A stretch of DNA of 64,000 nucleotides from Nematostella vectensis (GCF_932526225.1 NC_064035.1:21751969-21815968); one strand, 5' to 3'; counted from the first letter of the stretch, positions 44,384-56,878 are shown. The notes: a model not told the origin generated them from the sequence alone. Numbers and translations: made by a program.

Positions 44384-45980
44384 ATGCACTAAGTTTCCAA
44401 GTATTGTATAACAGCTCCTGTCAAGTTGAGCACTATTTTATCTCCCAAAAGGGACTTTCAAGGCATTTTCTCCTTTATTTTAGATTATTTCTTATACATT
44501 TACTGTATTTCTGGCTGCTAAAGGGGAGGGGGGGCCCTAGAACACCCCCTGGCTACAGAAGGAACCCAAAGTAAAACAAATATAGAGACCAAAGTTGTAA
44601 CCTTTGCTTCAGTAAACGTGTATAGGGGAATCGGAGGAAAAGGAGGACCTCAGGCCCGTGCCCCGCCTAAAGTCTGCCAATGAATCACCCAATTCAAAGC
44701 TCCATGCATCGAGACCATCCTTGCCATCAGCTCGATACAAGACTATTACTATTCAAGTATTAACGAACCATACCCCCGGGGGTGGGGGGTCTTCAAGGTA
44801 AAAGTGATAGGAATGCTCGTCGGGAAATTCGAAAAATACCCCTAAAAAATACCTCCACTACCAAAAATTGCTACCCTAAACAATACCTCAGGAGCCTTAA
44901 AATTACCATTTCTAAGAGAAAAGCCTATTTTTTTCTAGAAAAATGTTGTATTGCCTTACTTACCTACCACAAAGGCACTAGCTACTATTTATCAAATTCC
45001 ATGGACTGCTGATAATTCTTCAATAAAACAGAGGTATTGATTGATGGACTGTTGGACCCCTCCGAGCACTCACTATCATGTGATATCTCTAGTTTATCAA
45101 TCTCTTAACACAACTGTCTTGTTACCTGTGCAAAAGTAGTTTTATTCCAGCCGACTGAGGCTCAGAGATAAGCAATTTTACAGGAGACTTATAATTTGTG
45201 ACTGCTAGCTTAGCAGTGTTCTGGTTATTATTGCAAATTTGATCCCGGGGGTGGGAGGAGCTTTCCCTTTTATATCGGAACCTAATGCCCCCCACGCCTC
45301 GAGCTTTGTTTACATATACGGGGAATCAATCTTGGCTTGGTACTTTATGTAACTGAAGTATTATGTGTTCTATTATAACGACACGTTTTCTTACGTTATC
45401 TTTGGGTTTCATAAAGTATAAACTACTCTTGTGTGATAGAGTTCGCGTCGCGATACTTATTGATATGAGAAGTCATGTTAAGTTACTTTTTATCGTCTCA
45501 GAGACCGAAGAAACTACAAGCTGTTGGACATAAAGAAGCTATTTGCAAAGCTATTTGGGTCTATTATTTATTTTGGGATTTTATCTATTAACCACACAGT
45601 AAAAGACTCGCATTCAACGTGTCTAAACTATGAGACTATGGGAAACCAGAAGGCCTTCTTATTCGATTTTTCTTTGGATGTTTAAATTACACATTTGGGA
45701 AAAGTTCGAAGCATATACACCTTTTTCTTCAACCGTGTATGTCAGCCGAAGAACGGAGCTGGTGTCGAACAAAAAACCTCTTCTTGATAAAAACATCCAT
45801 ATGGAACGCAGCTCCATAAATTTCCCCTACCGGATACATTTGAATCGACAGCCTCGTTCGCCTGTGTTAACAGGGTTGTCCCCTTTCATTATCAAAATAG
45901 TCGATGAAAATAGACAATTTAAGAAATGTCAAATGATAATGAATGGTCTCCACGGTCTTTTACCATTCGCGACTGATATT
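44384..45980. other. Intergenic stretch upstream of the PA14 gene's 3' end
   Basis: No gene was assigned. A 156-codon plus-strand frame at 45630-46100 partly overlaps the antisense of the PA14 gene and lacks recognisable domains. Presumed 3' untranslated sequence of the PA14 gene lies at the right end. Confidence 0.5.
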
Positions 45981-47093
45981 TCAACATTTATAAAGATATT
46001 TCTCAATCTCCGGGTCCAACTTTCTCTTGATAATACTCGGCGCGTCCTTTGGGGCGTACAGCTCAAAGTCATGGTGTTGCAGGGGTTCATCGGATTCTAG
46101 GCGCGCTTGGATCTCCTTGTCGTCCGTATACATGGAGAACTGGTGACTTGAGATCTCCTCATAGTTCTTAGTGCCCGGCTTTTTCCATAAAACTTGAAGA
46201 TGGCTCTCTCCTCTCCCTTGTTTATGCAAAACTTCTATATAATATTTGCGTCCCTTAGAGAGTTCAATTTTACGCGAAATTTGGGTTGGGTACTTCTGGA
46301 AATCCCCTACTTTAGTGAAACCGATCCCTTTCGGGGAAAACACAGTCGCGATCAGTCGAGCGTTCCTCGGGTCGCTATCCGAACTCAGCCATAGTTCCGA
46401 AGTATCATCAGAAGTCGTCGCGAACTGATAAGAACCCGAAGTCGATACGTGCAAAAACCCAAAGATTCTCTCACCAAAGTGGGTTCCGTCGAAATGAGCG
46501 CGGAAATTTCTGGCCTCTCTGCGCATGCTCGGAAAGTTAGGGAAGAGAGGCGATAGACGGAGCTGTTCTACGTGGGGACCACAGACCCGGTCCCAGATGT
46601 GCAGATTGAGTTTGCCCATCATGTAGTCCGGCACCACCTGATCAAAGAATGCGTTCAGGAGCTCGTGCCCCTGAGTCGGCTTGTAGTTGGGCTTCCCTTG
46701 ATCCGGGATATAATGCTGCTTAGGGGTGATGATAATAACGTCTTGGTAAGGACGTGGGGTCACGCGAGGCTTGCGTCTAATGGGAGCGGTGGGCTTGTGC
46801 CATCTCCTTTTCCCAGGGCCATCTAGTGGGGGTGGCGGGACGGATATCCCGCCCCGTCCTTCTCGTGTCAGACTTATCAAAGTCTCGATTAGCTCGAGCT
46901 CGTGTTTCTCATCCCCTGCGTGTGTGTCCAAATCATTGTCAATACGACGGAGCCCCTTCCTCTGAATACGCGCCACCACGGCAGAGTAGTCGAACCCCTG
47001 GCTCCAAATCAGAGACATAAGCGCGACAGTCGCCAGGAATGTCAATATGGAGAACAACGAGCTCCAGGTGCAGTTCTTGTGCTTTAGATACAT
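45981..47093 (-). CDS. Type II membrane protein with PA14 domain, B4GALNT3/4-like N-terminal half
   Basis: A single open frame of 370 codons, ATG 47093, TGA 45981-45983. Residues 12-30 (SLFSILTFLATVALMSLIW) form a signal anchor after a short basic cytosolic end, giving type II Golgi topology. A proline-rich stem (about 75-150) follows. The PA14 domain, about 165-330, has GFLHVSTSGSYQFATTSDD, SELWLSSD and YYIEVLHKQGRGESHLQVLW. The sequence just before PA14 (LNLHIWDRVCG, LFPNFPS) matches the arrangement in beta-1,4-N-acetylgalactosaminyltransferases 3/4. Their catalytic domain is not here: the frame ends soon after HQFSMYTDDKE. Either the catalytic part is on exons I could not find, or this is a PA14-only paralogue that binds glycan without transferring sugar. 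Gene reality is strong; exact identity moderate. Confidence 0.8.
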   Translation of the reverse strand: MYLKHKNCTWSSLFSILTFLATVALMSLIWSQGFDYSAVVARIQRKGLRRIDNDLDTHAGDEKHELELIETLISLTREGRGGISVPPPPLDGPGKRRWHKPTAPIRRKPRVTPRPYQDVIIITPKQHYIPDQGKPNYKPTQGHELLNAFFDQVVPDYMMGKLNLHIWDRVCGPHVEQLRLSPLFPNFPSMRREARNFRAHFDGTHFGERIFGFLHVSTSGSYQFATTSDDTSELWLSSDSDPRNARLIATVFSPKGIGFTKVGDFQKYPTQISRKIELSKGRKYYIEVLHKQGRGESHLQVLWKKPGTKNYEEISSHQFSMYTDDKEIQARLESDEPLQHHDFELYAPKDAPSIIKRKLDPEIEKYLYKC

Positions 47094-48153
47094 TATTCAG
47101 TTTTCAAAACAAGGTTTAGTCATCCATGTTTTGACCCCAAATTTTCTCAAGACACAACACTTTAAAAGTGCTACGGCAGAATACAGCTTCCTGCAGCACC
47201 TGTGACCTGCCGTACTGTGAACTTAACGTAACCACTTTCTTTGGAAATCTTTTTTTCCCAAATTTCAGGGGGATTTAGAAGCAAATACAGACGGTTTGCT
47301 TAAGCGAACAACCGATGAACTGGGGTGACCTGCAACAATTCATATTCCTTCTTTCTCGGTGAGTAAGCACGCTATGCCTGGGTGAATACATGGTAAAAAG
47401 ACACGATTCATTGCGTCTCATCACATCCACAGAAAACCATTTCATATGTTACACGTCAAAATTTCACACTATTTTTATTCCTAATATGGGACTAATAAAT
47501 TTGTTAATAACAAATCCATATGGATGCCGGGACTTATGGGTGACCTTTACAAGAGGCGCTTTCTTGCTCTGTATATATCGGGTCAATGAACAACAATCAA
47601 GTTTTTATGAACTGTGTCTTTATCGCCTAATGCAGTGACATCTTGGTAAACGCGTTATTGCTTTCAATGATGAATATTTTATGTCCTGCTTGTTTTGACA
47701 CGGGTAGAAAAAATCTGTTTTTCACAATGTGTTCTCTAAAATGGCGATAAGTTGTATAAAAAGAGAGCAAAAATGGTCTTTCTTTTTTTGCAAAATAAAA
47801 CCGTTTGATAGATTTATTGATAGGAAGATGGTCATCAGTGCTCACAAAAGGGGGACCGGAATCGCTTGGACCATAGAAACATACGAAACGATAACCCCAT
47901 CTAACAGAGATCTTTAATGTTTCAGTCGTTGTACGCTTTATTCGCGGTTTTGGCTACTCGCGTTGACGAACGAAGAGAAAACTCAGTGACGCAAAAAGCT
48001 CTGCTAACAGTTTATATGAAGTGATCAGGTATAAGAGCACAGTCATTAATCGACTCAGTCAATGTTTATCCGGGGAGACTAATAGCATCGATTTTAATTT
48101 GCGGGATCGTTACCCGCACAATTGATTAGTTTACCCAACGAGTAAGACTTCAT
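47094..48153. other. Intergenic region between PA14 and fucosyltransferase-like genes
   Basis: Non-coding; presumed promoter of the PA14 gene at the left and 3' flank of the glycosyltransferase at the right. Both neighbours are on the minus strand and encode type II membrane proteins. No other feature was recognised. Confidence 0.55.
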
Positions 48154-50104
48154 TCATTCCTCCTCATCTTTCGAAATACTCCGTTTCTTAAAGAATGTCA
48201 ACTTCCGCGGTTTTGAAATTTTGTTCAGGTCTGAGCATGCGACGTCGCCGAAAACAAACTCCCCTGTCGTGCGCATGCTTAAACCAACCGCTGACGAGCC
48301 AAAACTGCTGTCACTGAGAATCAAGAAGTCACATTGAGCCAATAGGAAGTGGTCTACGAGCATTGCTATGATTCCTTCAGTGACGGAGACGGTATTGTTC
48401 AAAGCAGTGTTGTTTTCCCTGTTAGCGCAATAAGCAGTTTTATTAAATGGAGTCAATTGGTAGCAATACGCGGATCCATTCAGGCCCGTTGTGTAGTTAC
48501 ATTCAATGGTGTAATTTAGCCCCGAGGAGTTGTACAGGATGTCTAGGTGTTGAATGGTCAAGTTTGTGGTTATTATCTTATCTGGGTAATGCTTCTTCGC
48601 AAAGCGCTTCACCTTCACATGGTCTGTCGCAAGGAACCATCTAATTCTCCCGTTCGCATTTTTAAAGAAAGTCTTCTCGGCTTTCTTTGCGCATTCGAAA
48701 AAACCCTTTAGACGAGTGCGATTGTGAAGGTTAAAGGAACGATCGTTCACTGAAGAAAAGTAATCGAACTGATCATCACCCGTGCGAATATGCAAACCAA
48801 TAGTGGGCGTGCCGCGTAGGTCGTGCATCCATACGTCTAGGTAGCTCTGAACCGTAGAAGAAACCGAGAAAAGAAAATGGAATGCGCACCCGATGAGAGC
48901 GTATTTAGGTGCACGCGAAATAAGCGGCTTTACGTTAAGCTCGTGCGCACGTCGCATGAGATGTCTATTGTCTGTTATCCCGCCTTCGGCAAAGTACCAA
49001 ATAGTGGTTGCCACTTCGACCGGCCAGTCGAAGTAACGCTTGAAATCCGTTGACGAGAACCAGTCCTTGAAGTGAGCGCTCCCGTGTATAATGTAACCCT
49101 CAGCTTCTCTCAGTTCAGCCCTCGCGGTGCCCCAGTAGTGGCGCCTGGACTCCATTCCTGTGCAGACATCCAGGATATCGGACCGGTTCCACTGAATGCG
49201 GTTGGGCTCGAGATGGTTGGATATTGGTTCAGGGATAAGCCAGTCAATCAGGAAGGCGCGGTCGGTCAGTACAGCCAGGTAGAAGAGTGATACGATCGCG
49301 CGCATCCTGTTGCCGTAACCACAGCACCCCCAGCGGGTCCCTGGACAGGAGTAGGCCAGGTAGAGTGGCTTTCTACGACCAGTTAGCATATCACGATGTA
49401 GGCGAGCATATTTCTCATACCAACCACTGCCACACGTTTCTCTGAATTGGTTTGGGGGGTGCACACGGAAGGGATATGGTATTTTTGTTTTTTTCTTGAG
49501 AAGCTGTTTTACCTTCATTTCATTTGAAGATTTTTGTTTTGACTTTCTTTTCCTTTTCTGATGTTGTCTACGATGATGCGCTAAGCCTGGCTTAGCCTTC
49601 TTGGTTTCATGCGGTATATTCATGTTTTGAATAAGAGTCTGGGAATCTATATCTACCATATTTTCTGAAGATAGAAATGATATATTTATAGTCAATTTGT
49701 TTGTTTAATCAATCTCCTCCAACTCATTCCAACCCACAGAGACACTTACTTCTTACCCTCGACCTCCAAGGAACCCCGGCGTTCCTTCTTTTGCCTAGAT
49801 CTTTGCTGAAGGGAAGGGAAAGCTCGCAGGCTATTGCTGTCTTTTTCAAGTTTGCTAAAGCTTGACGTTATCTTGTATTAAAATTGTTTGGACTGTTGAT
49901 ACAATTGAATAACTAAAATTGTAATAAATTACTCGTACCTGTGCGATTTGTAGTCCATGTGCCTCCCACATCGTACGTTATGACCAATAACACAACTAGC
50001 ACTACCACAAAGATGAAACCCAGGGTTCCTTGCCTCCCTGGCCACACGATACCGGGCGCAAGCTCGGAGGAATCCGGGTCAGCGAGTGGACCGTCTGGTT
50101 TCAT
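48154..50104 (-). CDS. Fucosyltransferase-like type II membrane glycosyltransferase
   Basis: Two exons join in phase: 49939-50104 (ATG 50104) and 48154-49664, giving 558 aa. Exon 1 encodes a short cytosolic segment and a signal anchor at about 29-43 (FIFVVVLVVLLVITY), then a GTACGA donor. Exon 2 begins with a lysine/arginine-rich stem (RRQHQKRKRKSKQKS). The catalytic part starts near residue 130 and has SCPGTRWGCCGYGNRMRAI, LFYLAVLTDRAFLIDW and, near residue 345, GLHIRTGDDQ. The H-x-R-x-GD motif is the GDP-fucose-binding signature shared by alpha-1,2 and alpha-1,6 fucosyltransferases, NodZ and plant GT37 enzymes. FLILSDSSFGSSA near the C terminus is the other typical block. N-glycosylation sequons are numerous. 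Predicted to fucosylate glycans in the Golgi; linkage cannot be told from sequence. Confidence 0.82.
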
Positions 50105-51994
50105 AACTAGAGTTGGAACTCGCTATCCCAAACACTTAGTTCCCCGAGTCCATAAGCTACGCCGTGCGAGTCCAATTGCAAGTAGAAGCGTTGGCAGCGT
50201 CCTAATGCTAGTTCAACTTGGTCAGGTTTTATGCATTTTAGATGTTCTAATTCCTCGACATGTAGTTTCAATTCCAGAGATCAATGGGCTGATAAAAAAA
50301 TCGTTTGTGGCCTATCTGAACAAGATAGCTATGACATAAACAGCATTGATGTTCTCCCAAAGATGGAAAAATCGTAAATATGAAGCGATCAACCAAAGAA
50401 TGTAAATCACTGATGTTCTGTAAATATCAGGTACTATTGATCCAGTTGGTAAACATTTAAGCATTGATATGCAAATTTCAAGCTAAATTATTGCTGCATG
50501 TGATTAAAACAACAACAACAAAGAAACAAAGATTTATTCAAGAGGTGGGGGGGGGGGGGGTTATGGGGGGGGGGGGGAAGGGGTGTTTTTACTTCACGCC
50601 ACAGGGTGAGCAAAATAGCAAAATCAACTACGCTTGAAGGAAGCAATATCTGGAAGTGAAAGTTTGATAAAGATGTTTATGGGTCAAAATGTTGCGCATA
50701 AGTTTTATTTGATATAAGTGTTCATTTGATATGAGTGTTCATTTGGTATGTTTTATAGTGCAAAATATATCACTAGGTATCTGGGGGGGGGGGGATTCGA
50801 ACCATCAAAAGAAAATAGGATTTTGCCTAGTTGGATATTACCAAAATGTGATGTCAGAGGGATTTAAAGAAATCAACGGAATTTAGAAGGTGCGCATAGA
50901 TTAGGGTTGGGTTATTTGGGATATACCTCCATTCTGTTTATGACACCGTATGATATCGTAGAGCCTAATCGTTAATTGTTGTTTATTTCACTCACAGATA
51001 AAAAAGCGAAACGATGATATCATTATTAAATTGGTTATGGTAAAGATATATACAGAGAGAAGGCAAGTCCTGGCAGAATTTTTTTTTGCATCCGTTACCT
51101 TTTCCTGATTAAAAGCTAACACCATCTTCGATAAAGCCTGGACATGCGCATGAAGTAGCATCATCGCGTCCCACACTATTTATCCTAAGTAAACAATCAA
51201 TTTTCCTGGACATTGTTTTAATTTCTATACCTATACGTCCAATCATTCTTAAATATTTTACCTTCAACCTATTATCCTTAACTCTTCCTTATTGCTCCAA
51301 TGGACAGAATCTTAGTAATATAGTAAGACTAATTTTTTATAAATTGTAATAATTGTTGAGTGAATACTCAGAACTCCTTTGTTACCAAAAGCCATGTATA
51401 ATAATGTCACCTAAACAAATATACGCAAGTATATAAGGAACCACTTGTAATCATTATTTAGTCTACGCTGTGCTTGATTTTTCCCGTTTATTTTCGGATA
51501 ACTAAAGTTATGTACAAGATTTGTCGGTACTCCGATTCCCTATCGAACTCTAACTGTTACGTTAACCTAATCCCGCTATTCTATATATGCATTGCTGATC
51601 ATCATGTCAGTCCATGGATGGCTCATCTTGTTCAAGTATCTTTGTGTCTGTTGCTAGGGAAATTTGTTTGTTTTATAAAAGCTTCTGTTTTTTTTGTCAA
51701 ATCTCTTGAAACGTTCAATGTAAGTGTTTTAGACATAAATGACACAAGTGATGACGTCATCTGACAACTCCCATGGTCACGTGACCCAGAACAGAAAAAA
51801 AGGGTCAGAGAAGCTGCTGCTGTTCAATTCTAACATCATTTTTTTTGCAGAAATATTTTAACATCACTGTTTTCTAAAACTTTACGCATCCGATTTGCGG
51901 AATTTTGATACCGCGAGAAATGGCAAATTTTTATGTTCTTGGAAAACCACATATTTGGTAATAACTTTTTCATTTCTTCAAAAATCAAAAAAAC
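50105..51994. other. Upstream flank of the fucosyltransferase-like gene
   Basis: Non-coding. It contains G-rich tracts at 50546-50588 and 50784-50795 with several runs of 5-14 G that could form G-quadruplexes. No gene or RNA was recognised. Confidence 0.5.
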
Positions 51995-52633
51995 CAAGAG
52001 AGCATAAGATAAGAGAGGGACACTTTGGTATTACCCGCGCGCCATGTCGATTCCGAATCTGGCTATTTTTAGTAACCACCACCCAACCACTACGCGTGAG
52101 GATTTGCTCCTTTTATTTTGTCCTACTCCCCCGCGGGTTGCGTGTTGTTGTTTTGCAAACTCGATAGGAATGAAAAGAGATCATGTAAAATAACTCGGAA
52201 GAAGAAAACAAGTCTAACTTAGGTAAGCAAGATTGGCAAATATACTCACAGAAAGCTAAATCACTTAATAGTTTGACTGTTTTGTTTTTCTGAGCGGCGA
52301 AGTCAAGTGAAGTGAAGTCAAATGGCTGTGATACCGCGTTTTATACAAATCCCGACTCCAGCTTTTTTGGTTTTGGTTTGGTAGGTAGGCTTCTTACCTA
52401 CAAAACAGGTCTCAAAACATTTTCGATGATATTTGTGCAAATACGGTGTTTTTTCGGTTTCTACCTACCTTCAAAACAAGTCACAAAACAGCGGCAAACA
52501 ACAAGATGTAAATACCAAAGCGCGGGGGTAGGGTGAGTAAAAATGCTCACGCGCAATGGTAGGGTGAGATTCGGAATCGACATGGCGCGCGGGTAATTAC
52601 CAAAGTGTCCCTCTCTTATCTTATGCTCTCTTG
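51995..52633. mobile_element. 639-bp foldback DNA element
   Basis: 51995-52060 (CAAGAGAGCATAAGATAAGA...) and 52567-52633 are near-identical inverted repeats. Symmetry continues further inward in weaker form (CGCGTGAG..., CCCCCGCG..., GTTGTTG...), giving foldback arms of about 150 bp in total. No transposase, no clear target duplication. Confidence 0.8.
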
Positions 52634-53509
52634 AATAAAACCCATACGCTAAGTTGTTAGGAATGGTAATTAATATCAATGGTTTGAGTAAAAAAAATTC
52701 ACAATTGTTGTAAAATTTTCAAAATTAACGTGTTTTTCTCGGGCGGAATTGGCCGCCATTTTTTTAGGCAGGCAGGCAGGCTTCATAATAATAATTTTCA
52801 TGTGGCCCTCAGGGAAAACAAGAATAAATAAAATGATCGCCACTCTTTTGTCTCTCGAGAGCGGCAGAGTTTTGGGCCGTTGTACTCGAATGTGCTCTTT
52901 CCATAATTATGTTTTATCCTCGGTAACACGAGATTGTTCTTGGCGAGTGTTCTTTAGGTGAACGTTAGCAAATCTCTTGAATTGAGCCCTGAGGTGGTCT
53001 GGAGCCATTCCATTGAGGGCTTTTGATACAATTGTACATTTGATTCCCCTAGCTCATTAAGTGAAAGGATCTATGTTAAGCTCTTCGAATAGCACCATTC
53101 AGTGATTGTACCATTTCTTGTCGGCTATTATTTGTGCTGCCCGTTTTTGAAGTAAGAGCCATCTATTTTTATTATCTAAAAAACATAAAAAAATTGCATT
53201 CTCTTCTACGAAAGAAAGTGTCGACAGTTTATTCTAATCTCTTGGAAAAAAGAAAGTTAGAGTTAGAGTTTCGAAGAAAATAATAATAAAAAAGACTCGA
53301 CCGGGGATTGAAACCGGAGCGCCTGCCTAGGAGTCAAAGGTGCTAACTACTGGGTCACGGAATCAAGTAGGAGGAAGTGCGGCAATTTTCGAATGAGTTA
53401 AAACTCATTCACTCCTGGCTATTTATGAACTGAATTTACAAAAAAACAGACTGAAAATAGATACCTCCCCCCTATTTTGAGTTTTATACAGCCCGTCAAA
53501 GTCAAACAC
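52634..53509. other. Non-coding stretch
   Basis: No gene was recognised apart from the tRNA-like sequence at 53294-53364. GGCAGGCAGGCAGG near 52770 is a short simple repeat. Confidence 0.5.
53294..53364 (-). tRNA. tRNA-like sequence (possible Arg-CCT pseudogene or tRNA-derived SINE)
   Basis: On the minus strand 71 bases start GATTCCG and end CGAGTC, pairing as a weak acceptor stem. An A-box-like TGACCCAGTAGTTAGCAC and a B-box-like GGTTTCAATCCCCGG are present. The middle CTTTGACTCCTAGGCAG can form a poor anticodon arm exposing CCT. Mismatches in the acceptor and anticodon stems suggest a pseudogene or the head of a SINE; a T-run follows. Confidence 0.4.
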
Positions 53510-53830
53510 CGATGTACCCAGTCAGCGGTATCCTAGCTTTCCAACAGTGCTTTGCGGTCCCACTTTTAATCCCTTGTCGCTTTGCAAATGCGAGCACAAG
53601 TTGATGGTTGATTGTATTTTTCATAAAAATACAGCTTTGAGCATATTGGGAGAGTGTCCTAGGGCATCATGAAGTCTATTGGGGGCATAATTGAGTGCTG
53701 TGCTTATGGATATTTGCAAGCAAAGGTGGATTCATGGTGATTTTTTTCTTATTTTGCTTTGCCTGGATGAGAAAATAATTTTCCAATAAATCACCACAGC
53801 TCTCCTAAATGCTGCTATTCTGGGCCTGTA
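53510..53830 (+). repeat. Dispersed repeat, copy 2
   Basis: Diverged relative of 26070-26400, same orientation, sharing GCATATTGGGAGAGTGTCCT, AAGTCTATTGGGGGCATAAT and TTGCAAGCAAA. Confidence 0.75.
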
Positions 53831-56720
53831 TGACCTGGAATTGATTTGTTTGGCTTCGGGGTGAAAAGACTGAAAAAAACATCTGACTTTGGGGAGAGGA
53901 GTGTTGACTGGCCCTCCCTTCGTGGATTTTTCCCTGGATCTCCCAGAATGCTTTGCAATTCGTAAAGGCATCTAAGTGGTTTCACAAGCCTTCAAGGAGT
54001 GTACATTGTGTTTTGAGGCCTTGGCTATGAACCTGGAGGATCAAAAAAAAGGTATCTATTTGTGTCTTGAGTTGTGTGGTATATCTCTCCCTATTTTGAG
54101 CGTTCTGTTCAAAGGGGTGATTCTGCTTTTTTTTTCCTTGTTCAATTTGAAAGTTGCCAAAGAACCTGTCCTATTATTTGGCTTAAAAGTAGTTGCTATC
54201 ACCTTGTTTGGATGCATACGGGGGCCTGTGTCGGAAAAATCGGTCCCGTGGGAATTTCATGATCATTTTAGTTTCTTTTCGGAATCTTACAGTTTTTGGG
54301 GTACTGATTCGAAAAAAAGTTGTCACCATTTTTAAAAAAGGAATTTAGTGCCATTTTATGCAAATTAGATTTGATGTCATCATAAAAATACAAAATATCG
54401 AATAAATAGCATTTTTTCTAAAAGAAAACTGCAAACTTTACCTAAAAAATATATAATACATATTTCCAATAGTAAAAATTCCGAAATATTATCATAGCTA
54501 AAATTGTAAAGAAACTTAAGAAAGTAATAGCAAAAATTCACGAAAATAAGCCAAATAAAATTATTATTTAAATTTGGATAATCTATTTTTATTTTATTGT
54601 TTATGGTTTATATCAAAGCGGTTTCTATTTTATCGAGTTATGCCTAATCATTCCAGTGCTCTTCATTAGGCACAGTGTTTTCTTTTAGATATGATTTGGG
54701 CTTCCTGTGGCGAAATCCGTTGTTATGCCTTATATGGCATTCCTATTTTCTCATTCCTGGCAGCCATTTTGTAATCCACATGATGAAAGAAATGCCGTGA
54801 TATTCGGGTAAGTATAAGTTAGTTTTTTTTATATTTACGGTGCATTTATTATTGTTTGTTCACGCTTCTGTATTGCTAAATATCCTCAGATGTAATATCT
54901 AGATGTATTGATAAAGATTTTTGCAGCCGTTGCTGCCGATTCTTTTGGTAAGAATTATCTAAACAATAGAGTGATAATAACGCTATCTAAACAATAGAGT
55001 GATAATAACGCTTTCAGCAAGCAGCACTGTTCAGTTTTATATTTTTAACTTATTAATTTCAGGCCAATTCTAGAGAACAAAGTGCAAACTATGAGTTATC
55101 GATTATCACTGAGGTGCAGTTAGCCGAAATAAAACTTTGGACAACATTTTCCAGAAGTAATTATAATTAAATAAGCAACCACTAATTTCCTGAAGAGGAC
55201 CACCTCGCACAAGCTAGTTGGCTATCTATAGTCTTTCCCGCCTCTTTCAAAATTAGTTTATGTCTTATACTACATATATTGTAACTCAACCACGAGTGCA
55301 GATGTTCCAATTTACAACAAGGATCTGTGCTTTTTCTGTCAGACGCACGACGACAAAAAGGAAGTCCATGCGATTATGACAGAAAGTAGGGGCAAACAGC
55401 TTTCTGATTTCGTCAGGAACTGTAACAATTATTTGTATAAGGTGTAGTAGCGCCATACGACCAAAAGATGCTTTGTCAATAGATGTGCATTACCACCGTA
55501 CGTGCTAGACCAAGCATGTCGCACGTGCTTCTGTGCCGAATAGAAGGACTCGAAGGACGCAACAACAAGAGACCAAAGGCATGAAATGAATTTATTTTCG
55601 GTATTAACGAGATTGTTGTTGTTTCTTTTGTTCCCTTTTTGGTCACATGACTTTAGTATGTCCTTATTATACATTGTTTGGCGTCGCGTTATTCACTTGA
55701 CGCCTTCCAGCTCTACTAATAACTCTCTCTAGAATCGATGGTATATTTTCACCAATTGTATCATAATGTTTAATCGCTTATACTGTAACTACTCAATAAA
55801 CTTAACCAGCTGGATGGCTATCCTCCTACACGTTGTCTCTCTTATTTTATAATATAGACAATAAATATTTTCTATTCGGCTGAACGCAGTGAAAGAGAAT
55901 AGAAGAACGAATAGCTGCAGATATTGAGTTTCTTCACCTTGTCAAAGATGTGGACGATCACCAAATCGATGACAGAGGCGATGAAGGAGATTTACAAATC
56001 TATAACTGTTATGTAAAAAAGAAAATAAAATGTGTTATTTTGACGAGAACAAGAAAAGCGTATTGCATTTGAAAAATAACAATTTGCAATTTATGTAAGA
56101 GTTAAGACCTCGGTATTGCAAAAAGAGCTATCAGCAGTAAGATTTATGTTGAATTTTATAATAAAAAAAGATAATCAGATGATTTGTACAAAGTTTCTAT
56201 GATTTTAAATAATTTGCAGTGGGTTTACTCTTTTAAAAACTGAAAACCAGACTCGGGTACGCTGTGGGTTTTTTTAGGGAAAAGTTAATTATTTAATGGT
56301 GACAAGTTTTATCAGAAAAGGCACCCTCAAAGCTACATCTTACCTTTGACAAACCAAAATGATCATGAATCCCACGGAATTACACATGGCCCCGGTATAA
56401 GACCATTTATCCCTTAGACTGATGCCTGAGTATCTTCATCTTGTGTGTTTATTTTGCATTTATGATTTTTTTTTTGGTTGTGGGTACCTTCAAGGCCGGT
56501 ACAGGCCGGCTGAGGGGTCAACGAGTTAACCAAATGTAGCGCTTTTCCCTTTCGTAGCAACGAGATAGTACCAAAAGCCCTTAAATTCCGCGAAAATTTT
56601 ATCGGCACATTTCGCGAGTCTTTAATTTCGCGATCGCGAGAGAAATTGTGTTTACAGGGGATTTAATTTCACGAATTTGAGGTTGGTATGTGAAATGGAC
56701 GATACACCAGGAACAGGGCG
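53831..56720. other. Long AT-rich non-coding stretch
   Basis: No gene was recognised. A short tandem duplication (unit ATCTAAACAATAGAGTGATA then ATAACGCT) lies at about 54957-55013. Small open frames (53976-54335 among them) have low-complexity hydrophobic composition and no domain. Confidence 0.5.
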
Positions 56721-56878
56721 ATGATGGAAAGAATCGAGACGCTCGTAGCACCACACAAGTCGATATATGACGACGACTGCACAAAGGACATGGAGGAGCT
56801 TTGCGAAGATAAAATGCGAATCTTTAAATCTAAAAGAATGATAGATGATGACTGCTTGCACCAAGGCTTATACCACAG
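56721..56878 (+). CDS. Possible first coding exon of an unidentified gene
   Basis: ATGATGGAAAGAATCGAG at 56721 opens 52 codons of charged sequence (SIYDDDCTKDMEELCEDK) ending at a CAG/GTAACC donor at 56878. Composition looks coding, but minus-strand frames are open here too, and no downstream exon was matched. I do not recognise it. Confidence 0.3.

Noticed and set aside
45630-46100. 156-codon plus-strand frame
   Set aside because: Overlaps the PA14 gene antisense and has no recognisable domain or codon bias; considered and left out.
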